From: Marinobacter zhejiangensis
Lineage (GTDB): Bacteria; Pseudomonadota; Gammaproteobacteria; Pseudomonadales; Oleiphilaceae
Direction of reading: 5' to 3'
Assembly (NCBI RefSeq): GCF_900114775.1
Contig: NZ_FOUE01000003.1
Location: 62,001 to 126,000, forward strand
DNA length: 64,000 nucleotides
The notes under the pieces were generated by a model. The model had not been told where the DNA came from and made no database searches. It saw nothing but the letters and a program-made list of their open reading frames with translations. Both the position numbers and the translations under genes were made by a program. Below, one piece after another: positions 35,255-44,721 of the stretch (positions within the stretch are counted from its first letter, which is position 1; every line of letters starts with the position of its first letter).

Positions 35255-36232
35255 TCATGAACCAAAGTTGAAGGCGCTGTCATTCCAGCTTAGGTGGCAA
35301 TAGCCCAGCACCCCATAGGTGTAAGAATAATTGCAGATACGGCGCTTGGGGTCGTTGGCGGCAAGCTGGGTCCAGGGATTGAGGGCCGCTCGCCCTCCCT
35401 GGTGAATGTTGTGCAGCAGGATTCGCTCAATCAGATAGATTCGGTCGATGGAATAGGTGTCCAGGTCGTTGGAGGCGAAGCACAGTTGCAGGCGTTTGGT
35501 GGGAACGTCCGGGAGACTGAGAATGCCATTGCCGGCAGGGTACCGTTGCGGACCAAAATCGCCACCTATGGTTGCCCCGTCGTTTGGTGCCCGATCAACG
35601 CTGCGCCAGAAAGGGTCATCCTCGTCTATCTGACAAGCGCTGTTGAACAGGTACTGGTCCGATAAAGCGTTAAAGAATGTGTAGTTACGGTTGTGGACTC
35701 GGTTGCCATTGTTAGCACCCGGTGGTGCCGGGATCGTTGTGGCGGTCAGGCACTCCCGCTGTTGCTGCAACCTGGTGGTTTGTGCCTGTTTGTCCTGGGG
35801 CGACAGTTGGCTGGCGTTAAGCCTCCGGAGCTGGCCGTCAATAAGGCTGTTCAGTGCGGTGGCATTGTTGGCTTTGCTTTGGGCACCCTCAATACTACAA
35901 GCACTTTGCAGTGTCCTCGGCACCAGGCGTTTTAATTCCGCCTGGGTGAGCTGGCGCAGTGGCCGCCCCTGGTGATGTCGGTTGAACAGGTCGCGCCAGT
36001 TGTACCATTTTGCCGCCTGTGGCGAGGAAAAGTCCGGGTCGAGCAGCAGGTATGAATAATCGTAGTCCAGCGTTGCCAGCAAATGCGGCGATGTTGGCGT
36101 CGGGTTGGTGGCCATCTCGATCAGGTCATTCAGCCAATCCTCCCTGCGGGTGCGTGCCAGTGCGATTTTGTGTCGGCGCGTAATGATCTTTAACGCCAGC
36201 TTTCTCTTTCTTTGTTCATAGGTGAGGGCCAT
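35255..36232 (-). CDS. Unknown protein, partner of the 757-aa Ser-rich protein
   Basis: A 325-residue soluble protein I do not recognise. It starts with a very basic helix (residues 4-30, RKRKLALKIITRRHK), continues with Tyr/Trp/Asp-rich stretches (LDYDYSYLLLDPDF, AKWYNWRDLF) and a Gln-rich helix, and ends with several Cys and aromatic residues (ICNYSYTYGVLGYCHLSW). No signal peptide, membrane segment or catalytic motif. It begins 60 bases after the 757-aa gene on the same strand, with no terminator between them, so the two are probably cotranscribed. Confidence 0.6.
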   Translation of the reverse strand: MALTYEQRKRKLALKIITRRHKIALARTRREDWLNDLIEMATNPTPTSPHLLATLDYDYSYLLLDPDFSSPQAAKWYNWRDLFNRHHQGRPLRQLTQAELKRLVPRTLQSACSIEGAQSKANNATALNSLIDGQLRRLNASQLSPQDKQAQTTRLQQQRECLTATTIPAPPGANNGNRVHNRNYTFFNALSDQYLFNSACQIDEDDPFWRSVDRAPNDGATIGGDFGPQRYPAGNGILSLPDVPTKRLQLCFASNDLDTYSIDRIYLIERILLHNIHQGGRAALNPWTQLAANDPKRRICNYSYTYGVLGYCHLSWNDSAFNFGS

Positions 36233-36292
36233 GGCTGGATTATCCTTCCGGTGCCGATATTGGGTCGCAGGGCTGGGGCCAAACGGCGGGCC

Positions 36293-38566
36293 TCATGCAC
36301 TGTCCATGCTGTCAGGACCCGGTGTGTGGTCCAGTTCATGGTCCAGGCCATTGCCTTTCCCCTTACCCACGGGTTTGTCCCCCGTCACGGTCTTTTCCAG
36401 GCCCTTGGCGGCCTGCAGGGCTTCGCCGGACCCGGGAAGCATGAAGTCCGCCACCATGGCTTGACCGGCTTCGCTATCCAGTACTTTCTCAAAGGTGTCG
36501 AGCAGTTTGCCGTAGATCTCAGCTGATCTCTGGCCGGCCGCGGTGGCTCCGTCCCCGCTGATCTGGGCCATCTGCCCCGCCAACGCCGCCGCTTCCTGCA
36601 GCCCCGCCATGTTGCGGAACATGTCGTTCTTCTGCAGGGCACCCAGTATCTGGCCAATGTGGGATACATCCGCCATCGGTTGTGAGCGCAGCTGGGCAAT
36701 GGCGGCGGCAAAGTCGCCAGGACTCAGGTCCATGCCTTTGGCGCGATCCCGGGAGTTCAATGGGTTGATCTTGGGCGGCAGGATCGGGATGGGTTCTTCC
36801 TTCCAGCGCCAGAACTTGCTTTCGTCAATCGACTCTGCCGCGTTAGAGCGGCCCAGTACCGCTTCGGCAAACACGCCCGAGGTGGGCACGGCAATTTCCG
36901 GGGAATCCTCGACGGTAGCATTGTTTGGGCGCACGAACGTTTGCTCAAAGGTTTCTCGGCTCATCCGCGCGGGGTGGACATCGGAATCCGCTTTTTCAGC
37001 GCCGCTGAATCCCCAGCGGAAGGCAAGGTAATTGCCAAACAGCCCGACGGGTGTCGGGTCGACGAGGGAAGACAGGGCACGGCCATCGAGCTTGATTTCC
37101 TGCAGCAGCAGATAAACGCGGTAGGCATCCAGCTGCAGCCAGATTTTCTGGCTGAGTAACAGGCTGTGCTTCACCAGGAAATCCTGGATCGGGACGAAAT
37201 AGATCCCCATTTTCCGGCGCTCGGCCTCAACCTGATCGTTCAGTGTACTGGTGTCGCGGTGAAGTGCCTCCAGCCGTTCCTTATGTATCGTTTGGAGGGA
37301 CGAAACCTGCAAATCGAAGTCACTCTTGTCGTCCTCCACTTTGAGCAGGCTTTCCAGATAGGTTTGGCTGACCTTATCGTGCGGCAGCATGTCTTTCAGC
37401 GCCTTGATCGCAAGCTCATTGCTTGCCTTAAAGGCCTGGGGCTCATGGATATTCAGGTTTCTTAACAGCTCCTCAAGCAGGGCCACCACCTGCTCCTGGT
37501 CGGCGAGCGCTTCTTGGGTGGACTTGAGTTCGGCTTGAAGGCGTTTGTACTCCGCCTCCGCCTGCTTCTGGCGGGTGCTTTCAGGGGGCTGGAAGTTCGG
37601 GTCGGCCAGCTGTTTAAGTTCGTCAATGCGGGGTTCCAGGTCCTTGTACTGCTGGAATAGCCCAATCAGCATCGGCAGCTGTTGCCGGACCACATTGATG
37701 TCCGAAAAATCCAGCACCTGCATGGGCAGGAAAATGCAGCGGTCCCAGGAATCCAGGCGGGTGGTGATGGCGTAGGTTTGTAAAAGCTCAAAATACTCGA
37801 TGTTGAGGGTGTGTCGATGGTTATAGTTGGCCAGCACCCGGGTGGTCATGTTTTCCGCTTCGGATTCGGTCACTTCCCGCACCACGGAGGACCGGCGCGA
37901 GCGTAACGACTGGGACTTCTCAGCGGTACGCTGGTTGAGCCGATTGCTGGACTCGGCTGCGAGGTCCCGTTTGCCGGTGCTGAACTGGGCGGTTAGCGCA
38001 GAGCTGTGGGACGACGATCCCGATGCGGTGACCGAGAACAACAGGCTGCCACCGCTGAAGCCGCTCTGGGAGCTGGACGACGAACTGGAGATGCTCGACT
38101 GCCCGGCCTGGGCCTCCTCTGCCACGGCTTGCTGCACTTCATTAACGGCGCGGGACTGGTCAATGTCAGAGCTGACGGACTCCCCCTGTTTCACCGCCTC
38201 CTCGCTACGTCCCTGGGTCCGCCGGGTCCAGTCGATAATAGCCACCTGGGTCACCTCGCCGGGTGCCAGGCACACCGAGTGCAGCAGATTGCCCAGAGCC
38301 AGCCCTTTCTGTTGCCAGCTTTGGTGGTGCTTGAGCAGCACGCCAAAGGCCAGGTCTTTACCCGCAAGGGCGCTGCGATCCTTGAAGGGGTCAAACGGTC
38401 CTTCGTGGTCAACGGTGACCTCATCGCCTGGGGACGCCGGTGGGGTGGGGTTCAGGGTATCGAGGATGTAGAGCGACTGGTAGCTGACCGGCTCGGCGAT
38501 GGTGCTGGGGCCCAGTTCGGGTTTCAGGTAGTCGTCGGTGTCTGAGAAGAACGGTGTCTGGTCCAT
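36293..38566 (-). CDS. Large unknown Ser-rich coiled-coil protein
   Basis: A 757-residue protein with no function I can name. After an N-terminal segment with LGNLLHSVCLAPGEVTQVAIIDWTRR comes a Ser-rich stretch (about 155-195) containing a run of seven Ser. It is followed by charged helices and a block with NYNHRHTLNIEYFELLQTYAITTRL, then CIFLPMQVLDF. Residues about 330-440 are a strong coiled coil (QKQAEAEYKRLQAELKSTQE). The C-terminal part includes NDMFRNMAGLQEAAALAGQMA and ends in a basic tail. No signal peptide or membrane segment. Function unknown; it is the main unexplained gene of the window. Confidence 0.6.
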   Translation of the reverse strand: MDQTPFFSDTDDYLKPELGPSTIAEPVSYQSLYILDTLNPTPPASPGDEVTVDHEGPFDPFKDRSALAGKDLAFGVLLKHHQSWQQKGLALGNLLHSVCLAPGEVTQVAIIDWTRRTQGRSEEAVKQGESVSSDIDQSRAVNEVQQAVAEEAQAGQSSISSSSSSSQSGFSGGSLLFSVTASGSSSHSSALTAQFSTGKRDLAAESSNRLNQRTAEKSQSLRSRRSSVVREVTESEAENMTTRVLANYNHRHTLNIEYFELLQTYAITTRLDSWDRCIFLPMQVLDFSDINVVRQQLPMLIGLFQQYKDLEPRIDELKQLADPNFQPPESTRQKQAEAEYKRLQAELKSTQEALADQEQVVALLEELLRNLNIHEPQAFKASNELAIKALKDMLPHDKVSQTYLESLLKVEDDKSDFDLQVSSLQTIHKERLEALHRDTSTLNDQVEAERRKMGIYFVPIQDFLVKHSLLLSQKIWLQLDAYRVYLLLQEIKLDGRALSSLVDPTPVGLFGNYLAFRWGFSGAEKADSDVHPARMSRETFEQTFVRPNNATVEDSPEIAVPTSGVFAEAVLGRSNAAESIDESKFWRWKEEPIPILPPKINPLNSRDRAKGMDLSPGDFAAAIAQLRSQPMADVSHIGQILGALQKNDMFRNMAGLQEAAALAGQMAQISGDGATAAGQRSAEIYGKLLDTFEKVLDSEAGQAMVADFMLPGSGEALQAAKGLEKTVTGDKPVGKGKGNGLDHELDHTPGPDSMDSA

Positions 38567-38700
38567 AGCATTGACGTCCTTTGACCGGGCCAGCAGATGT
38601 GAAGCGTGTGGCCTGATGTGGGGCTTGGTTTCAGCCGGGTTTCTTGAGGGTAGTACAAAAATTGCGCAGACGAGTGATTAATCTGTGATGCAGTCGAGGG

Positions 38701-39618
38701 TTAGGGTTCGTCCTCAGACTCCAGCAGGAAGCGGGTAAACTCCTGTTGGAAGCGCAGGGGTTCATCCGCCATGGGAACATGTCCGGAGTGTTCAAAGATG
38801 ACCAGCTGCGCGCGGGGGATGAGTTCCAGCATGGCCTCATGGCCTTCGAGGTCGAAGTAGCGGCTGTGGCGTCCGGTCATCAGAGTCGTGGGCACTGTGA
38901 TATGCGGGAGGCTCGGCCAGATGTTCCGGCCGGCCATGAAGGCCCGCAGTATCTGCACATAGGTGGACCAACGATCAATGGGCATCAGGATCTGGGTCAG
39001 CAGGCGTTCACCAAACTGGCCACCCGCAGATACCGCGAACCGGTTCCAGCGTCGGTTAAAGGCCTGGCGAAAGATATACACCATCTGGTCGCGCAGGTAG
39101 GTCCGAACCTCCTCCGGCAGATCCCAGTAGGGCGTTTCTTCACCGGCTTGTTCGATGACGTTCAGGGTCTCCCTGAAGCGGGCAAATATTTCCGGTTGGC
39201 GTTTGCCAAACAGGCCGGTTGAGCCGTATTCGCTGTGGAGACTGTCTCCGACATGTTCGATATTGAGGTAGCTGCGAACCCGTGAGAACCCATGGACAGC
39301 GTGGTAGTTCAGGCACGCGAAGGCGCCGGTCGAAAGGCCGCCCAGAATCACCCGGTCAAGCTGGAAGTGGTCAAGGAGATCCTGAACGTCGTCGGCATAG
39401 GTCTGGAATACATCCCGGTTGTTCAGGTCGGTGTTGTGGGAGTTACCGAAGCCACGGAGGTCTGGCAGGTAAAAACGGTAGCGGTGAGCAAGGGGCAGAA
39501 TGTTGGGGAGCCAGTGCATACCCCGGGAGCCAAAGCCGTGCAAAAGTACAACAGGGGAGCCCCGGCCAACACTGATGACATGGAGTTTTTCACCGTCACG
39601 CAGGGGAATCCAGGCCAT
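38701..39618 (-). CDS. Alpha/beta hydrolase
   Basis: A 305-residue alpha/beta hydrolase with the oxyanion segment LLHGFGSRGMHW, a nucleophile elbow GLSTGA, an Asp in GRHSRYFDLEGH and the C-terminal His in FEHSGHVPM. The triad appears complete. No signal peptide. It could be an esterase, epoxide hydrolase-like or haloalkane-type enzyme; a choice between these is not supported. It stands alone, 134 bases before the 757-aa gene. Confidence 0.85.
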   Translation of the reverse strand: MAWIPLRDGEKLHVISVGRGSPVVLLHGFGSRGMHWLPNILPLAHRYRFYLPDLRGFGNSHNTDLNNRDVFQTYADDVQDLLDHFQLDRVILGGLSTGAFACLNYHAVHGFSRVRSYLNIEHVGDSLHSEYGSTGLFGKRQPEIFARFRETLNVIEQAGEETPYWDLPEEVRTYLRDQMVYIFRQAFNRRWNRFAVSAGGQFGERLLTQILMPIDRWSTYVQILRAFMAGRNIWPSLPHITVPTTLMTGRHSRYFDLEGHEAMLELIPRAQLVIFEHSGHVPMADEPLRFQQEFTRFLLESEDEP

Positions 39619-39942
39619 GGCATAGTCTCCGCTGGTCCAGACGATCCTTGTCGCCCACAGGGACTCCTGTCGTATCGCTTGTGCCAGTAACGCAAACTTC
39701 GGGCCGAACTGAGGAAGCCGTTTTATCCTGAGGGGTTAGGGCATACGTGAGTGGGAAGTTGCCGTCAGGGCGTAAAAAAGTCTGACGCGGCAGCGCCTTG
39801 CTGTCTGTTGGGTGTTGGAAGGCGTATGTCCGGGGTGGCAAACCGATGGAGGGCGCACTACTGTATGGACACGGATCACCGGCCCGTGGCCGGCTTTCAC
39901 GCTGAACATTACACACGTTGAACACCAAAAAAGGAGTTTGCT
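39619..39942. other. Divergent promoter gap, hydrolase / amidohydrolase
   Basis: A 324-base region between divergent genes, with no supported open frame. It should hold both promoters. A short palindrome (CCGGCCCGTGGCCGG, near 39880) is visible, and AAAGGAG lies just before the ATG at 39943. No operator consensus recognised. Confidence 0.5.
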
Positions 39943-41661
39943 ATGCCTGGACGGCGAGTTGGAACCCTTGCGCTAATGGCCAGCCTGATACTGGCTGGGT
40001 GCGCAGAGAAGCCGGAAAGCGCAGATACGGTATACAGCGGTGGGCCTGTCCTGACCATGGCTGGTGATGAGCCGTCCTATGTGGAGGCGCTGGTGGTAAA
40101 GGATGGCCGGGTGTTGTTTGCCGGGGACAGCGAAGCGGCCGACGCCTACATTGGGCCTGAAACCCGCCAGGTGAACCTGGGCGGGCATACCTTGCTGCCG
40201 GGGTTTATTGATGCCCATGGCCATGTGTTTAACGCCGGGTTCCAGAAGCTGTCGGCCAACCTGTTGCCGCCCCCAGACGGCGGGGTTGACAGCATTGAGG
40301 CGCTCATTGAGGAGTACCAGCGTTGGCAACAGGACGGTGGTGGTTTGATCGAAGCGACCGGGTGGATTATTGGCTTTGGCTACGATGACTCCCAGCTGGC
40401 CGAACAACGCCACCCCACTGCGGATGACCTGGACCGGGTGTCAACGGAAATGCCGGTGCTGGCCATGCACCAGTCCGGCCATCTGGCGGCCATGAACCAC
40501 AAGGGGTTGGAGTTGGCAGGTTATAACGTTGGGGTTGATGATCCCTCAGGTGGTGTTGTCCGGCGGGAAGCGGATGGCGTTACGCCCAATGGCGTTCTGG
40601 AAGAAATGGCCTTCTTCCAACCCGCGTTCCAGATGTTTGGCAGTATTGATGCCGCGACTAATGCGCGAATTGCACTAGCCGGGATAGACGCCTATACCCA
40701 GTTTGGTTTTACCACCGCCCAGGAGGGCCGTGCCAGCCGGGAGAATGCAGAAGCCTGGCAGGAACTGGCGGACGCTGGTCGCCTGAGCATTGATGTTGCC
40801 GTGTACCCCGACGTACAGGCCGCAGGCGATTTTCTGGAGGAGGTTGGCGTCAGCACCCGCTATCAGAACCACCTTCGTATCGCTGGCGGAAAGCTCAGTT
40901 TTGATGGCTCGCCCCAAGGCAAGACAGCCTGGTTGACTCACCCCTATGTTCACCCCCCGGAAGGGTTGCCTGAAAGCTATGCGGGCTATCCGGCCATCGT
41001 CGATGCGAACGAGCGGCAGCGTTTGGTCAACAAGGCATTCGAGAACAACTGGCAGTTACTGGTGCATACCAACGGCGATGCGGCGTCGGATGCAATGATC
41101 GACGCTGTGGAAGTTGCAGCGGACACCTACGGAAACGATGATCGCCGCACGGTGATGGTTCATGCCCAGACGGTCCGTGAGGACCAGCTGGACCGGATGC
41201 AGGCCTTGAAGATCATCCCGTCGTTCTTCTCTATGCACACCTTCTATTGGGGGGACTGGCACCGTGATGAGACCTTGGGGCCTGAGCGTGCCGCCCGAAT
41301 CTCCCCTACCGTCTCAGCATTGCGTCGTGGTATGCGTTTTACTGAACACCATGACGCCCCGGTCGCCTTGCCCAGCGCGATCATGATCCTCCATACCACG
41401 GTAAACCGGACCAGCAGGAGTGGCGCGGTGATCGGTGAGGATCAGCGGGTCAGCCCCTATATTGGCCTCAAGGCACTGACCGAGTGGGCTGCCTGGCAGT
41501 ACTTCGAGGAAAGTGACAAGGGTACGTTAGAACCTGGCAAGCTGGCGGATCTGGTGATACTGGACCGGAATCCGCTGACCATTGCGCCGGAGACTATTCG
41601 GGATATCCGTGTCATGGAGACCATCAAGCAAGGGGAGACGGTGTACCGGGCCAGCGAATAA
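39943..41661 (+). CDS. Amidohydrolase family lipoprotein (YtcJ-like)
   Basis: A 572-residue exported metal-dependent hydrolase. A lipobox (LILAGC) shows it is a lipoprotein. The amidohydrolase_3 domain has the GFIDAHGHVF metal motif (HxH), a KLSFDGSPQGKTAW block, HTNGDAASD, and the closing DLVILDRNPL strand. It is typical of periplasmic YtcJ-like enzymes, whose substrates are mostly unknown. AAAGGAG lies upstream of the ATG. The transcript ends at a terminator that overlaps the next, convergent gene. Confidence 0.87.
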   Translation: MPGRRVGTLALMASLILAGCAEKPESADTVYSGGPVLTMAGDEPSYVEALVVKDGRVLFAGDSEAADAYIGPETRQVNLGGHTLLPGFIDAHGHVFNAGFQKLSANLLPPPDGGVDSIEALIEEYQRWQQDGGGLIEATGWIIGFGYDDSQLAEQRHPTADDLDRVSTEMPVLAMHQSGHLAAMNHKGLELAGYNVGVDDPSGGVVRREADGVTPNGVLEEMAFFQPAFQMFGSIDAATNARIALAGIDAYTQFGFTTAQEGRASRENAEAWQELADAGRLSIDVAVYPDVQAAGDFLEEVGVSTRYQNHLRIAGGKLSFDGSPQGKTAWLTHPYVHPPEGLPESYAGYPAIVDANERQRLVNKAFENNWQLLVHTNGDAASDAMIDAVEVAADTYGNDDRRTVMVHAQTVREDQLDRMQALKIIPSFFSMHTFYWGDWHRDETLGPERAARISPTVSALRRGMRFTEHHDAPVALPSAIMILHTTVNRTSRSGAVIGEDQRVSPYIGLKALTEWAAWQYFEESDKGTLEPGKLADLVILDRNPLTIAPETIRDIRVMETIKQGETVYRASE

Positions 41662-41689
41662 GACGAGAAGGCCGCCTGCTTCCTGGCCT

Positions 41690-42535
41690 TCAGAACAGCC
41701 CCATCTGGGGCTGTTTTTCGTTGAGGTTGAGTGTCTCAAGCGCCGGCAGGCGCTGGTTGAGCAACTCGGTCCACTTCGTTGCAAGGGAGAGGGCGTCGCC
41801 ATTATCAGGCATGTGGATGAACACGTAGGGGTGCCTGCCTTCTTCAATCCAGGTAGCTACCCGCTCCACCCAGGGGGCGAGGAACGGCGGGTTTGCGTCC
41901 AGATTTGGGTGGCCGATGTAGCGGATGACCGGGTCGGCCTCGACAGGGAGCAGGTGCACCGGAACCCGGGGCTTCTTGCGTTGGGCATCCCGTATCGCGT
42001 CATTGTCCGGAGATGCGGAGAACAGCGCCCGGCCGTCGAAACACACACGAGCGATCCCGCGATCCCGTAGCCCCCGGTTCAGCTTGCGTTCCTCCTCGCC
42101 TTTGCGGAAGAAGGCCGGGTGGCGCACTTCCACAGTGCAGGTCAGCGGTTCTGGCAGCGCGTCGATGAATGGCCACAGCCGGTCCAGGTGCTCCGGACCA
42201 AAGGCCGCTGGCAGCTGCAGCAGAAATGGACCCAGGACATCTTCCAGGGGAGCAATGATCTCCAGGAAGGATTGAACCTGAGCGCCTGCGCCGACCAATA
42301 GCTGGTCGTGGCTGATGGCCCGGGGAAACTTGAGCAGGAAACGAAAGTGCTCCGTGACCTGCGATCGCCATTGCCGGCATTGCTCCTGGGTTGGCGTGGC
42401 GTAGAACGTCGTGTTGCCCTCAACACAATTGAATACCTGGCTGTATCTGGCCAGCGGGCTGCTGCCTGGCGGCAGTCGGGGTGCCCAGTCTGGGTGTTGC
42501 CATTGCGGAGCGCCGAGGAAGTAGGGCCGGTTCAC
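41690..42535 (-). CDS. DUF72 family protein
   Basis: A 281-residue TIM-barrel-like DUF72 (YecE) protein. Landmarks include the opening GAPQWQHPDW, the CVEGNTTFYATP block, FRFLLKFPRAISHD, the EVRHPAFF motif and VFIHMPDNGDA near the end. DUF72 proteins are widespread; function is unknown. The last codons carry a terminator hairpin that serves the opposite strand. The start overlaps the DUF6942-like gene's stop by four bases, suggesting coupled translation. Confidence 0.88.
   Translation of the reverse strand: MNRPYFLGAPQWQHPDWAPRLPPGSSPLARYSQVFNCVEGNTTFYATPTQEQCRQWRSQVTEHFRFLLKFPRAISHDQLLVGAGAQVQSFLEIIAPLEDVLGPFLLQLPAAFGPEHLDRLWPFIDALPEPLTCTVEVRHPAFFRKGEEERKLNRGLRDRGIARVCFDGRALFSASPDNDAIRDAQRKKPRVPVHLLPVEADPVIRYIGHPNLDANPPFLAPWVERVATWIEEGRHPYVFIHMPDNGDALSLATKWTELLNQRLPALETLNLNEKQPQMGLF
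41694..41718 (+). terminator. Intrinsic terminator overlapping a convergent gene's 3' end
   Basis: AACAGCCCC and GGGGCTGTT form a stem with a short loop followed by T residues, in the rightward direction. It ends the amidohydrolase transcript while lying inside the last codons of the leftward DUF72 gene. Confidence 0.85.
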
Positions 42536-43011
42536 GGGGTGTTGCCCTCGTAAAAGCCGATTCCGGCGAGTGCCTCCCGAATGACCGCGACGGTGTGGTT
42601 ACTGAGCTGCCGGTAATCGGGATAGGGCGTGAGCAGCAGGCGTTGGTCCGGGTCGATCGCGACCGCTGGGGCGGTGGCCAGCGGCTGTGCTCGGTGCTCC
42701 AGGGTGGTAAACCGCTGGAGGTTGTCCTTGCCGCCAATCCAGTGCCAGTGATCGCCAGGGCGTAGTTGGTCAGAGAAGTTCAGTGCGGTTCGCAGAAACA
42801 GCTCATTGTCACGGAACCCCCGCCAGTCGTCTGCCACCGGGCAGGCAACTTTTGCCAGCAGGGTGATGATCTTGCGCCAGTGGTTAGAGTTGGCCGCAAT
42901 TAGCGCCTGGGCGCTGGGACACAGGGCCAGCTGTTCCGCGTGATCAGGGCGGTGTGGCAGGTAGAGAACCAGTCGTGGTTGAGAACTTCCCAGGTGATCC
43001 GGTTGGGCCAT
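42532..43011 (-). CDS. Small conserved hypothetical protein (DUF6942-like)
   Basis: A protein of about 159 residues, soluble, with landmarks RLVLYLPHRPDHAEQLALCPSA, a helical WRKIITLLAKVACPV stretch, HWHWIGGKDN and LLTPYPDYRQLSN. It resembles the small gammaproteobacterial DUF6942 family by memory; function unknown. The start is uncertain: the ATG at 43011 is preferred, while a TTG at 43080 would add 23 residues. Its stop overlaps the DUF72 start. Confidence 0.6.
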   Translation of the reverse strand: MAQPDHLGSSQPRLVLYLPHRPDHAEQLALCPSAQALIAANSNHWRKIITLLAKVACPVADDWRGFRDNELFLRTALNFSDQLRPGDHWHWIGGKDNLQRFTTLEHRAQPLATAPAVAIDPDQRLLLTPYPDYRQLSNHTVAVIREALAGIGFYEGNTP

Positions 43012-43194
43012 GCAGTGCGCACTCGCAGGAACAGATGTGTCAGGGCCGCTTATTGTCCATTCTTGCTGGCCACGCTGCAAACCGGAACCGGGTATGCCTC
43101 CATGATGTCGAGTGGGTGCTCAGACTGGGGACGGGATGCAAAGCGGGCATCCGTGCCCGCAGTTCCTTTTTTCAGGGTTCGGCTCAGGTGACCA

Positions 43195-44721
43195 TTACTT
43201 CACAAGCTGTGAACCGCGGTACTCCATTTCGTTCTTGATACGGCCAAGTCCTTTGCCCTTGTCGGTTCCGTTAACGGCAGAGGTGGTCATCGCGAAGGTC
43301 AACACCGAGTGCGCGAGGGCATCGGACATCTGGTCGAGTGCTTCCAGACTGATGTTGTCGTAGGTGTCACACGCCAGGTGGTAGCAAGGATCAAGCTGCT
43401 CGCCTGCCGTGCCGCCGTATAGCGCCGCCTGGTCTGGGGTTTTCAGCTCTTCGGCCCCAGTGAATAATCCACCGGCGGGAATGCCGACTTCAATGAACGG
43501 GCCATAGTCGGAGCGGCCATCAAAGGCGGTGGGCTCGACTGGCAACGACATTTCCGCGAAGTACTCCAGGAACACCCTCTCGATGGTCTGGGAGCCATTG
43601 GGGCCAGCTAGCGGGGTGTCTGAGCCGTCGCCGTCATAGACGAAACGGACAAAGTTCGGTGAGCCGATCATGTCGAAGTTCAGGTTGAGGGCAATGTCTT
43701 TAATCTCCCGCGCACTGAGGTTGTCCACATAATGCTGCGCACCGAGCAGGCCGGCTTCTTCAGCGCCCCACCAGGCGAAGCGAACCTTGTTACGCGGAAC
43801 GATTTGCTGGTTTGCCATCTGGATCGCGGTTTCCAGAATCGCCGCAGAGCCACTACCGTTGTCCTGGATTCCCGGCCCTTCGCCAACGGAGTCCAGGTGA
43901 GCGCCAACGACCACAATGCGGTCGTCACGTCCGGCTGTGGAGTCGGCGATGACGTTGGAGGTTGTACGGAGTCCTGAGCTGGCATCCACCATCAGCCGAA
44001 CCTGAACACTGCCGGCGGCCAACTCCACCCCGACGTCGAAGGCTGCGCCCACAATCGGAATGGAAAAGTCGGGACTGCCCAGGGTTCCCAGAAAGGCGTC
44101 GGTACGCCCGGGTTGGCCCTCATTAAAAATGATGACGCCACTGGCACCAGCGTTCTGGGCATTGGTGGCCTTGATGGCAAAGGAACAGCTACCGCGCTGG
44201 ACAATGGCGATGTTGCCTGGCGTAAAACCGCTGAAGTCGGAGGCTTCACAGCCACTGGTTGAGGTGTCGGCATCTGGGGCGGGAGGCAGGAGCAGGTCAA
44301 CGGCTTCGGCCAGACCGGTGGCATCACCGCTGCCGGAGTAGGTCATGGTGGCAAAGCCGTCGACCTCAAAATAGGGGTAGACCGTTGGGTTAGGCGCCAG
44401 TTGTTCCATGACGGCAGCGGAGTTCTCTTCAAAGAACGGGTAGTCGAAGTCCTGGATGGTGACGTCATAGCCGGCGGCGACCATTTGCTCAACGACGTAA
44501 GCGACGGACGCCTGGTAGCCCGGCGATGAGGCCTCTCGGGTTCCTCCGTTGGCATCCGCGATGGCCTGGAACGCTGCCTGATGGCTTCGTACACCGTCAA
44601 CGGTTACGGCTTCTCTCAGAGTGTAAGTGTCAACGCTGGTGGCTGAGTAGGTGGGCAAGCTGGCTGCCGCTGCAATCAGTGCCACGGTGTGGGAAACGCG
44701 CTTGAACGGTTTTTTCAACAT
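43195..44721 (-). CDS. Secreted M28 aminopeptidase with PA domain
   Basis: A 508-residue exported metallopeptidase. After a signal peptide cut near TYS/AT, a PA insert domain follows (about 130-250, with Cys pairs and GNIAIVQRGSCSFAIKATNAQ). The catalytic M28 domain keeps the zinc ligands: GAHLDS, QDNGSG, WGAEEAGLLG, FDMIGS and CYHLACDT. It is therefore a likely active aminopeptidase releasing amino acids outside the cytoplasm. The gap to the divergent phosphatase (308 bases) holds its promoter. Confidence 0.92.
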   Translation of the reverse strand: MLKKPFKRVSHTVALIAAAASLPTYSATSVDTYTLREAVTVDGVRSHQAAFQAIADANGGTREASSPGYQASVAYVVEQMVAAGYDVTIQDFDYPFFEENSAAVMEQLAPNPTVYPYFEVDGFATMTYSGSGDATGLAEAVDLLLPPAPDADTSTSGCEASDFSGFTPGNIAIVQRGSCSFAIKATNAQNAGASGVIIFNEGQPGRTDAFLGTLGSPDFSIPIVGAAFDVGVELAAGSVQVRLMVDASSGLRTTSNVIADSTAGRDDRIVVVGAHLDSVGEGPGIQDNGSGSAAILETAIQMANQQIVPRNKVRFAWWGAEEAGLLGAQHYVDNLSAREIKDIALNLNFDMIGSPNFVRFVYDGDGSDTPLAGPNGSQTIERVFLEYFAEMSLPVEPTAFDGRSDYGPFIEVGIPAGGLFTGAEELKTPDQAALYGGTAGEQLDPCYHLACDTYDNISLEALDQMSDALAHSVLTFAMTTSAVNGTDKGKGLGRIKNEMEYRGSQLVK

